A DNA stretch of 64,000 nt from Actinokineospora baliensis. GTDB taxonomy: Bacteria > Actinomycetota > Actinomycetes > Mycobacteriales > Pseudonocardiaceae. The notes beneath the pieces were generated by a model. It was not told the DNA's origin and made no database searches. It saw nothing but the letters and a program-made list of their open reading frames with translations. Positions 39,099 to 46,531 of this stretch are shown here, piece after piece. The first letter of the stretch is position 1; each line of letters opens with the position of its first letter. Location of the stretch: contig NZ_JAFBCK010000001.1 in the NCBI RefSeq assembly GCF_016907695.1, positions 2,046,001-2,110,000 on the forward strand, read 5' to 3'. The position numbers and the translations under genes were made by a program.

Positions 39099-42017
39099 TC
39101 AGCGTCGGGCGTCGCGGAGGTTGGCGTCGTTGACCAGCCGAGCGACCCCGGCCCCGTCCACACGCAGACGGGCACCGTCGAGCGCGGCCAGGACCCCGGC
39201 GGTCACGGCCGCCGACAGGTCCCACGCGTCCTGCCCCAACAACCCGACACCCCCGCCACCGGCAGCAGGTGCCGATGGCGGTCCACGGCGAACAGCGTTG
39301 GCGGGCAAGGGGAACGGGTCGGTGGGAAGTGTGTCGGTGAGGTCGGTCAGGTACTCGCGCACCTGGGGTGTCCCGTCCTCCAGCCCACGCAGGAACCCGC
39401 CCATGATCATGCGGCCGGTCGGTTGCAACAGGACACGGTCGCGTGCGGGTGGTCCCTTCCAGTCCGGCAGCAGGTCGGTCACCCACGACAGCTTGTCTTT
39501 GAGCCACTGCACGGCAGCCTCGATCCCGCGAATGAGGCCCCGGATGATGTTCTTTCCGGCCTCCACCAACAGGTTTCCGAGGTCGCCGAGCACCGACAGG
39601 ATGCGGCCCGGCAGATCCCGCACCAGCCCGACGACGGCGCCGATCCCGTTCGACACCGCGCCCGACACCATGTCCCAGACGCCGCCGACCATGTCCCGGA
39701 GCCCTTGCCAGGCGCGACCCCAGTTCCCGGTGATCAGCCCGAGCGCGAAGTCGATCACGCCTTGGACGTAGCGCAGGGCGCCGGAGATGATCGAGGACAC
39801 GGCCGCGAACACGCGCTCGACCACGCCGAGCAGGGCCTGGATCGCGGGCACGAGCCAGCGGACCAGCTGCTCGACCAGGGGCACGGCGGCGGCCGTGACC
39901 TGGGCGAACACCGCTGCCGCCTGCTGGAGCACGGGACTGAGCTGCACCGCCAGAGCGATGATCGGGGGCAGCAGAGCCGTCCCGAGCGACAGCAGCGGCG
40001 GCAGCAGAGGCAGCGCGGCGTTCACGATCGCGAAGAAACCCTCCGCGAGCTGCGGCAGCTGAGGAGCCAGGGCCGACACGGCCGTGACCAGCAGCTCACC
40101 GACCAACTGTCCAATCTGGACTAAAGTCGGCGTGGCAGCGGCGAGCCCCTGGGAGACAACGGAAGCCAGCTGAGAGACCAGCTCGACCAGCACCGGCAGG
40201 GCGGGCTGGACGGCACGCAGACCAGCCAGCAGGGTCTGGCCGAACAGCGACGCGAGCTGGGCGACCACCGGCAGAGCGGCCTGGGCCGCCTGGAGGAAGG
40301 CGCCGCCGAAGGTGGCCGCGACAGGAGCCAGCTGGGTCAGGAGCTGAGCCAAAATCGGGGCCAGCACACGGAGTCCGCCCGCCGCCAGCTCGGCGAACTG
40401 GACCAGCAGCGGAGCCGCCGCACGAGCCAGCGCCACGGCCGCGGGGGTGGTGGCGCGGATCGCGTCCCCGACCGCCCCGGCCAGCAAACCGGCCACTGTG
40501 GACAGTGGCCCGGTGAGCTCGGCGAACAGCGGGGCCAGGGCCTCGCTGGCGGGGAGCAGCAGGTCGGCGAAGGCCAACGCCACCGCGCCCGCCAAGGGCG
40601 CGAGCTGGGCCGCGGCGGCGGCCAGGGGGCCGACCGCACCGGCGGTGGTGGCCAGGGCCTGCCCGAGCTGCGGCCCCAGCGCGGCGACGGCGGGGGCGAT
40701 GCTAGTGGTCAGCGCGTCGCCCAGGGCACGCAGGATCGGGTCGAGCCCGCGGGCGATGGCGGCGATGCCGCCGAACACCTGGGTCAGCGCTGTCTGGCCC
40801 TCGGCGGAGCGCAGGAACGCCAACACCGACCCGGTGACCGCGTTGACCGTGGTCAGAAACGACGCGCCGGAGGTGTTCGCGGCACGGAACACCGCCGCGG
40901 CGATCCCCGCGATGTTGCCCAGCAGGGTGCCCAGCTCGCGCAGCGCGGCCAGGCCCTCGCGCATCCACTCCTGAAGCTGCCCCGACGCGCGCGCCTGGGC
41001 GACGAACGCGGCGAAACGCTGCGTGGCGTCGGTCAGTCCGCCGGCGAACTCCGGCAGGAACCCCGATCCGACCGCGGCGATGTCGCGCAGGGCTTGCAGC
41101 AGCGGCTGCACAGCACCCGACAACCGGCCCGCCGCGGTCGCGGAGTTGCCGAAGATCACCGACAGGTCCGCGCCGGTGCGCGCCTCCCGCAGGAACGCCC
41201 CGACACCGAGCGCACCGGCGTTGAGCGCGTCGGCCACCTCGACCGTGCCGGTCCGCAGGATCGGCAGATACCGGGCGCCGAGCGTGGAGACCTCACCGGC
41301 GAGCCCGGCGAACAAGCGCTCCTGGACACCGAGCTGGAGCGAGGTGAACTCCGGGCGCAGCGCGCGCACGGCCTCCGCGGTCGCCCGCATCGGCGGCGGC
41401 ATCCCCGCCACCGCAGCCGCGAAGGCGACCGGGTCGGTCGCGGCCAGCGCCTCGGACAGGCCCTCGGTGCCCAGACGCAGCGTCTGCACGACCGCGACGG
41501 CCGCGAGACCGGCGGCAGGGATCAGCAGCAACGCCCCCGACGCGGTGGCCGCCGCGGAACCTAGCCCGCCCAGCGTCCCGACCGCACCGCCCACCGCGGC
41601 GGTCAGGGCGGCGTAGCGCAGGGTCGCCGCGCCGGTGACCGCGATGGCGCGGGTTGTCGAGGCGGTGACCTCGCCCATTCCGCGCGAGAGCGCCAGCGAG
41701 CCCCGCACCGCTGTGCCCAGCGACCGGTCCACCACCACCCGGACCGACACCGACTGGCCCGACAGCTGACGCAGCAGCGCCTGAAACCGGGTTTGCGCGG
41801 GGAGCGCGTCCAGCTCGGCCAGCAGCCGCACCGCGGTCTGGTCACCCTCGCGCGCCGCGATCCGTAGCTGTTCGCGCAGCAGCGCGGTCTGCACCTGCGC
41901 GGTCAGCGAGATCGCGGGGGCACCGGACTCGGCGGTGCGGATCTGATCGCGCAGGTGGCGCCCGAGCCCTTGCAGGCTGGGCAGGACCTTGAGGTAGGCG
42001 TGACCGACCGTCGCCAC
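39099..42017 (-). CDS. Tape measure protein
   Basis: A 972-residue protein, the longest in the phage. It is Ala/Leu/Val-rich with long hydrophobic helices (IAVTGAATLRYAALTAAVGGAVGTL) and many repeated segments such as APLLVQFAELA, LAPILAQLLTQLAPVAA and LPVLVELVSQLASV, as expected for the helical rod that sets tail length. The C-terminal part has GLITGNWGRAWQGLRDMVGGVWD, a common tape-measure motif. At about 1.5 angstrom per residue this would give a tail near 145 nm. The GTG start lacks a good Shine-Dalgarno sequence, unusual for this operon; a 600-bp insertion lies just upstream. Confidence 0.93.
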   Translation of the reverse strand: MATVGHAYLKVLPSLQGLGRHLRDQIRTAESGAPAISLTAQVQTALLREQLRIAAREGDQTAVRLLAELDALPAQTRFQALLRQLSGQSVSVRVVVDRSLGTAVRGSLALSRGMGEVTASTTRAIAVTGAATLRYAALTAAVGGAVGTLGGLGSAAATASGALLLIPAAGLAAVAVVQTLRLGTEGLSEALAATDPVAFAAAVAGMPPPMRATAEAVRALRPEFTSLQLGVQERLFAGLAGEVSTLGARYLPILRTGTVEVADALNAGALGVGAFLREARTGADLSVIFGNSATAAGRLSGAVQPLLQALRDIAAVGSGFLPEFAGGLTDATQRFAAFVAQARASGQLQEWMREGLAALRELGTLLGNIAGIAAAVFRAANTSGASFLTTVNAVTGSVLAFLRSAEGQTALTQVFGGIAAIARGLDPILRALGDALTTSIAPAVAALGPQLGQALATTAGAVGPLAAAAAQLAPLAGAVALAFADLLLPASEALAPLFAELTGPLSTVAGLLAGAVGDAIRATTPAAVALARAAAPLLVQFAELAAGGLRVLAPILAQLLTQLAPVAATFGGAFLQAAQAALPVVAQLASLFGQTLLAGLRAVQPALPVLVELVSQLASVVSQGLAAATPTLVQIGQLVGELLVTAVSALAPQLPQLAEGFFAIVNAALPLLPPLLSLGTALLPPIIALAVQLSPVLQQAAAVFAQVTAAAVPLVEQLVRWLVPAIQALLGVVERVFAAVSSIISGALRYVQGVIDFALGLITGNWGRAWQGLRDMVGGVWDMVSGAVSNGIGAVVGLVRDLPGRILSVLGDLGNLLVEAGKNIIRGLIRGIEAAVQWLKDKLSWVTDLLPDWKGPPARDRVLLQPTGRMIMGGFLRGLEDGTPQVREYLTDLTDTLPTDPFPLPANAVRRGPPSAPAAGGGGVGLLGQDAWDLSAAVTAGVLAALDGARLRVDGAGVARLVNDANLRDARR

Positions 42018-42129
42018 AGGGCATCACGCCCCTGGCGTCAGGACCGCACATTTTCTGCCGCAGCACGGCGACAATGCCCGTGATGGACTGGGCCGTTTTC
42101 AACGTCTCCCAGGCGACGTGCTGCGCAGG

Positions 42130-42519
42130 TCAGACCTCGTCGTAGACACGGTCTACAGGGGTGACGGATGCCATGGCGAATGACACCCTCGCATCGGGTG
42201 CATTTTCTGCGATAAGTACCGAACACACCTGGTGATGGGTGATGCGGTGCTTTGTGGTTCGCGCTGCCGCGATAGTCTCTCGGGCGCGGTGGATCGCCGC
42301 AGAGATGAGAGGAGTGTGCAGTGGAGAAGGGCTGTGCCCAGTGCCGGGTCGTCGGCCGCTACCTGATGGTGACGGTGACCCTGCTGTTGATTCAGTCGGG
42401 CGCCCTGCCAGGGGTCCACCTAGGAATGTAACCCCTGGCAGAGGCCAGTACTGAATGCCGTGTCGGTCGGCCCCCTCGCGGGTTGCAGCCCAAAGGGGGG
42501 TCGGCCGACGCTTTGACAT
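42130..42519 (-). CDS. Possible 129-aa accessory protein (uncertain)
   Basis: The frame starts ATG just 4 nt after a minus-strand -10-like TATCTG (42524-42529). The N-terminal half is Pro/Gly/Ser-rich; the C-terminal half is more protein-like (AAIHRARETIAAARTTKHR, then VCSVLIAENAPDARVSFAMA). Third positions are not strongly GC-biased, unlike real phage genes nearby, and a stable hairpin lies in its first 60 bases. It is in the direction of the late operon. It may be real, decayed or spurious. Confidence 0.3.
   Translation of the reverse strand: MSKRRPTPLWAATREGADRHGIQYWPLPGVTFLGGPLAGRPTESTAGSPSPSGSGRRPGTGHSPSPLHTPLISAAIHRARETIAAARTTKHRITHHQVCSVLIAENAPDARVSFAMASVTPVDRVYDEV
42321..42431 (+). 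CDS. Possible 36-aa membrane peptide (uncertain)
   Basis: GTG at 42321 preceded by GAGAGGAG. The peptide has a CxxC (CAQC) near the N-terminus and a hydrophobic run YLMVTVTLLLIQSGALPGV. The TAA stop lies inside the loop of an 11-bp inverted repeat that could terminate its transcript. It is opposite to the late operon, as are other accessory genes of this prophage. Confidence 0.35.
   Translation: MEKGCAQCRVVGRYLMVTVTLLLIQSGALPGVHLGM
42405..42441 (+). terminator. 11-bp perfect inverted repeat around the stop of the 36-aa frame
   Basis: CTGCCAGGGGT (42405-42415) pairs with ACCCCTGGCAG (42431-42441) across 15 nt. Confidence 0.5.
42462..42509. terminator. GC-rich hairpin in the tail-region insertion
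   Basis: GTCGGTCGGCCCCC (42462-42475) pairs with GGGGGTCGGCCGAC (42496-42509) with two G-U pairs; an inner GGGT/GCCC can extend it. It lies between the short frame and the dyad promoter. Confidence 0.5.
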
Positions 42520-42553
42520 AAACCAGATAGAAACCTAACTTGACTTATGTCAA
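42513..42553. promoter_or_regulatory. Consensus promoter within a TTGACATAA dyad
   Basis: On the + strand TTGACA (42513-42518), a 17-bp spacer and TAACTT (42536-42541) form a near-consensus promoter pointing into the tail-chaperone genes in antisense. TTGACATAA at 42513-42521 is mirrored by TTATGTCAA at 42545-42553, so a minus-strand TTGACA with an 18-bp spacer to TATCTG exists too. CTTGAC/GTCAAG (42539-42554) is a further small palindrome. Confidence 0.55.
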
Positions 42554-42619
42554 GAACGGACTGTACACGCCGCAGGTCGGAGACGTGCGCGCGGGATCGG
42601 GAATCGCCAGGTGCAGCCG

Positions 42620-43284
42620 CTAGGAACGCATCCAACCGGCAATCTCTCGCAGCGAGTGCAATTCTCTTGCCGGGTCGCTCGTGTTTGCCGGAATCGAGTC
42701 CAACGGTCCGGTCAGGTGTTCCTCGGGGATCTGGTGTCCCAGCGCAGCGGCGACGGTGGCCCAGAGCAGGGCGACCCGACGCTCCACCGCGGCGACCAGG
42801 AGTTCGGTGCGGGTGTGGCCGCCGTCGGGCTGGTGGACCCGCCACACCGCCGCGTCCGCCGGTAGGTGGGTGACCAGGGCGCACAGCCGCCTGTAGGAGA
42901 GCGAGCCGCGGTAGAGGTCGAGCAGGTCCACCCCGTACCGGAGCAGTTCGGCTTCGAGCGCGTCCGCGGTCATGTCGTCGCCCAGCAACTGGGCGACGGT
43001 CAGCGGTTTCCCCGGCCCAACTCCCGCATGACCTTCGTGGAGAAGTCCTCGGCGTCGGCGGCCGTGGCCGCGAGCGAGCGCCAGGTGCGGTACTGGGCGT
43101 CGCCGAGGATGATCCGCAGCGCGGCCAGGTGGCGGCCGTCTTCCTCGGCCTCCAGCGCTTCCAGCGGGAAGTCCTCCGCACGGGGCAAGACGAACCGTTT
43201 TCCGCGCCACATGACCGCCAGCTCGGCGCCGGTGGGTGCGGGCTTGCCGGTGGCCTCGGCGCGTTGTCGGCTACTCATCGTCAT
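42620..43284 (-). CDS. Tail assembly chaperone GT fusion (-1 programmed frameshift)
   Basis: Ribosomes that slip back one base on GGGAAAC (43012-43006) leave the G frame after 93 codons and continue in the frame that reads GKPLTVAQLLGDD..., for 128 further residues to the stop at 42620, giving about 221 residues. The T frame has no ribosome-binding site or start of its own near the junction and reads open upstream of it. The G/GT arrangement is conserved from lambda to actinophages. The C-terminal T part (ALEAELLRYGVDLLDLYRG) should bind the tape measure. Confidence 0.85.
43000..43284 (-). CDS. Tail assembly chaperone G
   Basis: A 94-residue protein: MWRGKRFVLPRAEDFPLEALEAEEDGRHLAALRIILGD is typical of actinophage tail assembly chaperones, which are encoded between major tail protein and tape measure. 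Its last codons contain the slippery heptamer GGGAAAC, and most ribosomes would stop at TGA 43000-43002. It keeps tail tube and tape measure soluble during assembly. Confidence 0.88.
   Translation of the reverse strand: MTMSSRQRAEATGKPAPTGAELAVMWRGKRFVLPRAEDFPLEALEAEEDGRHLAALRIILGDAQYRTWRSLAATAADAEDFSTKVMRELGRGNR
43006..43012 (-). promoter_or_regulatory. -1 ribosomal frameshift slippery site GGGAAAC
   Basis: In the G frame the codons are CGG GGA AAC, so the heptamer is X-XXY-YYZ in the right phase. Slippage re-pairs as GGG AAA and enters the T frame, avoiding the TGA at 43000. Confidence 0.88.
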
Positions 43285-43373
43285 TCACTCCAAAGTGGTC
43301 GGTCGTGGTGTTACGGGTGCGCACGTTGCATCGACGCTCAAGACAGGTGGCGCGTCGTGGATGGAGGAGCGAC

Positions 43374-43832
43374 ATGAGATCGGGATTTGAACGCCTGCCC
43401 CCGACTGCGGACATGGGACCGTGGCGCGTTGAGGTGGGTCCGGAGTCGGCGTGGCTGTGCGGACCACCGCCGCTGGAAGTTCATGGCCGCCGTGTCGCAC
43501 AGCAACCGCACCTAGGCGAGCACTTCCAACTCGATGCCGGGGTCCGGACCAATCTGGCCTGGTCGTTCCCCGAGGCCAACGTGCATCAGATTGCCGCGGC
43601 CTTGGCTCAGATCCTCGGCCACGAGAGCTACTACGAACACTCGGGCGACACCCCGTTCGCTCCGGAAGAGTGGCCCCCGCTCAAAGCCATCGGGAACATT
43701 GTCTACGTATGCAGGGCAGCCTGGGTCGAGAATCCTGACCCGCCTGCAACGAACCGTCCCGTGCACGAAGTCGAGTTGGACTACCCAAGCGTGGCGCCAC
43801 TGCATGACCACTTGGTCACGCTGCTCAACTAG
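43374..43832 (+). CDS. Accessory (moron-like) gene of unknown function, opposite to late operon
   Basis: A 152-residue protein from ATG 43374, with GGAGGAG 5 bp upstream. It lies between the G chaperone and major tail protein genes but on the + strand, and its 3' end overlaps the convergent major tail gene by 8 bp. The sequence (AWSFPEANVHQIAAALAQILGHESYYEHSG) is soluble, acidic and rich in Pro/His/Trp; no family is recognised. Strand, position and lack of a tail-assembly role point to a gene expressed from the lysogen. Confidence 0.72.
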   Translation: MRSGFERLPPTADMGPWRVEVGPESAWLCGPPPLEVHGRRVAQQPHLGEHFQLDAGVRTNLAWSFPEANVHQIAAALAQILGHESYYEHSGDTPFAPEEWPPLKAIGNIVYVCRAAWVENPDPPATNRPVHEVELDYPSVAPLHDHLVTLLN

Positions 43833-44442
43833 ACGTCTTGGCCAGACTCGTCGGCGACGTGTCGATGACAGCGGGGTCGTCGGTGAGCCAGACGGCCAGC
43901 ACGGTCGAGCCGCCGGTGGGTGCCAGCGCGGCGAAGGTCATGCCCCAGCGGGCTTCCTGGCCACGTGACCACTGGGATTCGTCGGTCTCGGAGACTTCGG
44001 CGCGGGGGATGTAGAGGCGGTGGTGGTAGATCTCGCTGTCGCTGATCTGATCGGTCCAGTCCACGCACAGCGCCCGGACGTCCCCCTTGGGGATGGTGCT
44101 GATCGCGGCGCGGTACTTCTTGGACCCGGCAACGGTTTCGGCGAAGGTGAGCCCACCGAAGTAGGCGGACAGGACCGCGGCCTTGGTCTCCTGGAAGACC
44201 GACTTCACCGTCAGTTCCTGGGACTTGTAGATGTAGCGCGCGGGCGTCAACGCCTGCCAGTGCTCGGTGCCCTCCTTCTCGACCTTGCGCGCCAACGTCA
44301 CACCATCCGGCGTGGACAGTCCTAGCCCTTTCCACGCTGCGACCAGTGGGGTGGTGGCGTCGGGGGGTTCGGTGGTGCCGGGTGGGGCGAGGGAGAGTTC
44401 CCCGGTTCCGGGGACGCGCACGAGCGCGCTGTTGATGGCCAT
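43825..44442 (-). CDS. Major tail (tube) protein
   Basis: A 205-residue protein with the mixed beta fold expected of siphovirus tail tubes: ARYIYKSQELTVKSVFQETKAAVLSAYFGGLTF and YRAAISTIPKGDVRALCVDWTD, then a beta-rich C-terminus (WGMTFAALAPTGGSTVLAVWLTD). It lies upstream of the G/GT chaperones and downstream of the connectors, the canonical place. The ATG at 44442 is 18 bp after the tail terminator gene. Confidence 0.88.
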   Translation of the reverse strand: MAINSALVRVPGTGELSLAPPGTTEPPDATTPLVAAWKGLGLSTPDGVTLARKVEKEGTEHWQALTPARYIYKSQELTVKSVFQETKAAVLSAYFGGLTFAETVAGSKKYRAAISTIPKGDVRALCVDWTDQISDSEIYHHRLYIPRAEVSETDESQWSRGQEARWGMTFAALAPTGGSTVLAVWLTDDPAVIDTSPTSLAKTSS

Positions 44443-44460
44443 AGGCGTGGGGGCTCCTGG

Positions 44461-44880
44461 TCAGGGTGGGGTGCGGGCGTGGACGGCGAGGGTGGCGGTG
44501 GCCAGTGGCGCCCCGGTGTAGGGGTCGCTGCCGGTGATCGGCGCCGTGAGGGGTTCGGTGTGCAGCAGCGGCGCGGGGGCCGGGCGCACGCACAGCAGCC
44601 CGAGCGCGACCGAGAGGGTGGCCTTGGCGGCGTGCGGGGAGGTGTGCCAGCAGGTCAGGCGGATGATCGAGCGTTGGACGGCGGGCCAGGCCCAGGTGTG
44701 GCCGTCCTCGGCGACCAGCACCCACGGCAGTCGCGCGGGTCCGCCATCCACACCGTCACCCACAGTTGTGGATACCGGGATCGGGCGACCGCCCGGCCCC
44801 GCCACGGCGAGCAGGGGACGCAGCACGCGCAGCACCAGCTCGACCACGTCGACCGGCACCGGAACGTCGGGCGCGGTCAC
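44461..44880 (-). CDS. Tail terminator / minor tail protein (gpU-like)
   Basis: A 139-residue protein beginning with a helical VVELVLRVLRPLLAVAG, then IPVSTTVGDGVDGG..LPWVLVAEDG and RLTCWHTSPHAAKATLSVALGLL, a layout common in tail terminator proteins that cap the tube. It precedes the major tail protein gene and overlaps the upstream connector gene by 4 bp. Confidence 0.72.
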   Translation of the reverse strand: MTAPDVPVPVDVVELVLRVLRPLLAVAGPGGRPIPVSTTVGDGVDGGPARLPWVLVAEDGHTWAWPAVQRSIIRLTCWHTSPHAAKATLSVALGLLCVRPAPAPLLHTEPLTAPITGSDPYTGAPLATATLAVHARTPP

Positions 44881-45182
44881 GTCTCCAGTCCCTCGACGTC
44901 GAGCCCGGCAGCGACCGCAGCGCGGGTCAGGACTCCGTGGTGGGCCTCCATGCCGACCCCGGCAGGGTGGCGCACCGCGACCGTGGTCCCGGCCCGGTCG
45001 GGTGCGGGGTCGTCGACCACCTCGACCGGTAGCGGTTCCCCGCTGGTGACGGTGTGGCCTTGGGCGCGGGCGGCGGTGGCGACCTGGTCGGCCAGCTCGT
45101 GCACGGCGGCGGCCAGCTCGGGGCCGCGCAGGATCTCGGCGACCCCGTCCCGGTCGAGCTCGAAGCCGTAGAACGCAGACAT
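44877..45182 (-). CDS. Phage neck/head-tail connector protein (HK97 gp10-like)
   Basis: A 101-residue protein from ATG 45182: a helix at 18-45 (AEILRGPELAAAVHELADQVATAARAQG) and a beta region ending VAVRHPAGVGMEAHHGVLTRAAVAAG, resembling HK97-gp10-like neck proteins. It overlaps the flanking genes by one to four bases within the connector cluster. Confidence 0.72.
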   Translation of the reverse strand: MSAFYGFELDRDGVAEILRGPELAAAVHELADQVATAARAQGHTVTSGEPLPVEVVDDPAPDRAGTTVAVRHPAGVGMEAHHGVLTRAAVAAGLDVEGLET

Positions 45183-45517
45183 CAGCCCTCCACGTGCCGC
45201 AGCACCAGCTCGTAGTGGGTCCGGCCGAACCGCGGTGCCCAGTGGGCGGGGCGGCCGTCGACCTCGCATACCCGCCCGCCCCATAGCACCCGGTCGCGCG
45301 GGTCGATCGCCTCGCGAGTGAACACCCGCCACCGAGTCTCCAACGGGGAACGCCCCTGCAGGACGGTGACCGGCTCGGCGGTGGACAGCGGTTGGACGTT
45401 CGCGGCCACGGTGCGGCGGGGTGCGGCCGGGCCGTAGTCCAGGGTGGGGGCGGGGTTGCCGTAGGCGTCGGTCACCTGGATCGGGGTGATGACCACCAGG
45501 CGGTGCGGGAGCAGCAT
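45182..45517 (-). CDS. Head closure / head-tail adaptor protein
   Basis: A 111-residue beta-rich protein (LVVITPIQVTDAYGNPAPTLDYG, VAANVQPLSTAEPV, WRVFTREAIDPRDRVLWGGRVCEVDG) with the pattern of SPP1 gp16-like head-closure proteins. Its stop overlaps the next gene's start at 45182. Confidence 0.75.
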   Translation of the reverse strand: MLLPHRLVVITPIQVTDAYGNPAPTLDYGPAAPRRTVAANVQPLSTAEPVTVLQGRSPLETRWRVFTREAIDPRDRVLWGGRVCEVDGRPAHWAPRFGRTHYELVLRHVEG

Positions 45518-45538
45518 CGGCGGCCCCCGGCGTGTGGA

Positions 45539-45904
45539 TCAGGTGGTCCAGATCGAGAACGCGTCACCGCGGCCCGGCGCTGCCGGGCGGAGTAGATCGA
45601 GTTCGTCGTCGGTGAGGTAGAGACCGCCGCCCTCGCGCGCGGCCACCCGGGTGTGCCCGCCGACCGTCTCGGACTTCACCCCGTCCGCGGGGGTACCGAG
45701 AGCGCGGAGCACGGCGGTGCAGATGACCCCGACCGCGGTGTCCGGGGGTGGGCTGGGGAACGGGATCACCCGCGAGCGGGCCAGCGCGGTGGCGTCGGCG
45801 ATGAACACCGCCGCGCGGGCCTGCTCGCCTGGGGTGAGTTCCTGATCGGTGCGGGCCTGCACGTCGGCGACGGTGGCCAACGGGACCGGGACGGGAGTGG
45901 ACAA
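45539..45904 (-). CDS. Head-tail connector protein (gp15-like)
   Basis: A 121-residue mostly helical protein: LATVADVQARTDQELTPGEQARAAVFIADATALARSRV is the adaptor-type helix bundle, followed by a C-terminal arm with YLTDDELDLLRP. The position after the capsid block is standard for the first connector that docks to the portal. Confidence 0.78.
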   Translation of the reverse strand: MSTPVPVPLATVADVQARTDQELTPGEQARAAVFIADATALARSRVIPFPSPPPDTAVGVICTAVLRALGTPADGVKSETVGGHTRVAAREGGGLYLTDDELDLLRPAAPGRGDAFSIWTT

Positions 45905-45925
45905 CCGACACCTCCATGCCGGACC

Positions 45926-46273
45926 TCAGCCCTGGGCCGACCCTCGTGGCCCGGTGCCCGGTGGCCGTCCGCGACCGCGGGGGTCGACCATGACCGGCAC
46001 GACGTCCCGGTAGGGCTCGTCGTCCAGTTCCGCGGCTTCCGGTGGCGGGCCGTGCATGGTCAGCACCCAGAAGTGGTCCACGTCGACGTTCTCGTTGCAG
46101 GCGTTGCACGAGATGCGCACGACACCTTCGGGCTCGCTGACGCGGGCGAGGTAACCGACCTTGTGCAACGAGTGGACGCCGACCTTGCAGGTGGAGGGCA
46201 GGACCGCGACCCGCCACCCGGCGTTCGTGCGTCGGTATCGGACTGTCGCATCGGGAGGCCGGTCATCGAACAT
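45926..46273 (-). CDS. Phage protein with CxxC zinc-type motif, unknown function
   Basis: A 115-residue protein. Cys residues at about 29, 56 and 59 (STCKVG, ISCNACNENVDVDHFWV) together with a His could bind zinc. The C-terminus is Arg/Gly/Pro-rich. It lies between the capsid and connector genes on the late strand, so it is probably a virion or assembly protein, but no family is recognised. Confidence 0.65.
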   Translation of the reverse strand: MFDDRPPDATVRYRRTNAGWRVAVLPSTCKVGVHSLHKVGYLARVSEPEGVVRISCNACNENVDVDHFWVLTMHGPPPEAAELDDEPYRDVVPVMVDPRGRGRPPGTGPRGSAQG

Positions 46274-46341
46274 GCCCGCACCCTAACCACACTCTCGAAC
46301 GTGTGTTCGAGTCGGGTCATTCGGGTGACGGCCCACCCCGG

Positions 46342-46521
46342 CTACGGGGTAGCGGGGTCCTTGGGTGGGCGGCCACCGGCGGCACGGACACCCATGTCGG
46401 CGGGCAGGCCGCGCAGAGCCTCGATGGTGGCCTTGTCGGTCACCTCGGTCTCGCCGTCGTGGAAGACGACGCCGAGGTCGTGCACGACCAGCTCCGGGTA
46501 CACACTGCTGGTGAACTTCAC
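46342..46521 (-). CDS. Small phage protein after the major capsid gene (59 aa)
   Basis: Starts GTG at 46521, 10 bp after the capsid stop, with AAGGAG 8 bp upstream. The product reads KFTSSVYPELVVHDLGVVF, then GETEVTDKATIEALRGLP; short beta-strand then helix. Genes of this size and start (KFxSxxYPELVV) are typical between capsid and connector genes of actinophages and may be head-decoration or connector accessory proteins. Confidence 0.72.
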   Translation of the reverse strand: MKFTSSVYPELVVHDLGVVFHDGETEVTDKATIEALRGLPADMGVRAAGGRPPKDPATP

Positions 46522-46531
46522 GCGCCGCTCC

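Larger units (their letters stand above)
42018..42619. other. 600-bp accessory insertion between tail chaperones and tape measure
   Basis: In siphophages the tape measure normally follows the GT chaperone directly. Here 600 bp of visibly lower-GC DNA intervenes. It holds two strong inverted repeats (42405-42441, 42462-42509), a dyad with consensus promoter elements (42513-42553), a short + frame (42321-42431) and a longer minus frame (42130-42519). The sequence CATTTTCTGC is repeated at 42049 and 42201. I cannot decide which frame, if either, is expressed. Confidence 0.6.

Noticed and set aside
35999..39175. 1058-codon minus-strand frame overlapping the tail-tip genes in another phase
   Set aside because: Arg/Pro/His-rich shadow of the 745-aa and 273-aa tail proteins, whose sequences are protein-like and correctly spaced.
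42547..42873. + strand frame starting within the TTGACATAA dyad
   Set aside because: Entirely antisense to the GT chaperone coding region and Arg/Pro-rich; more likely a shadow even if the promoter is real.
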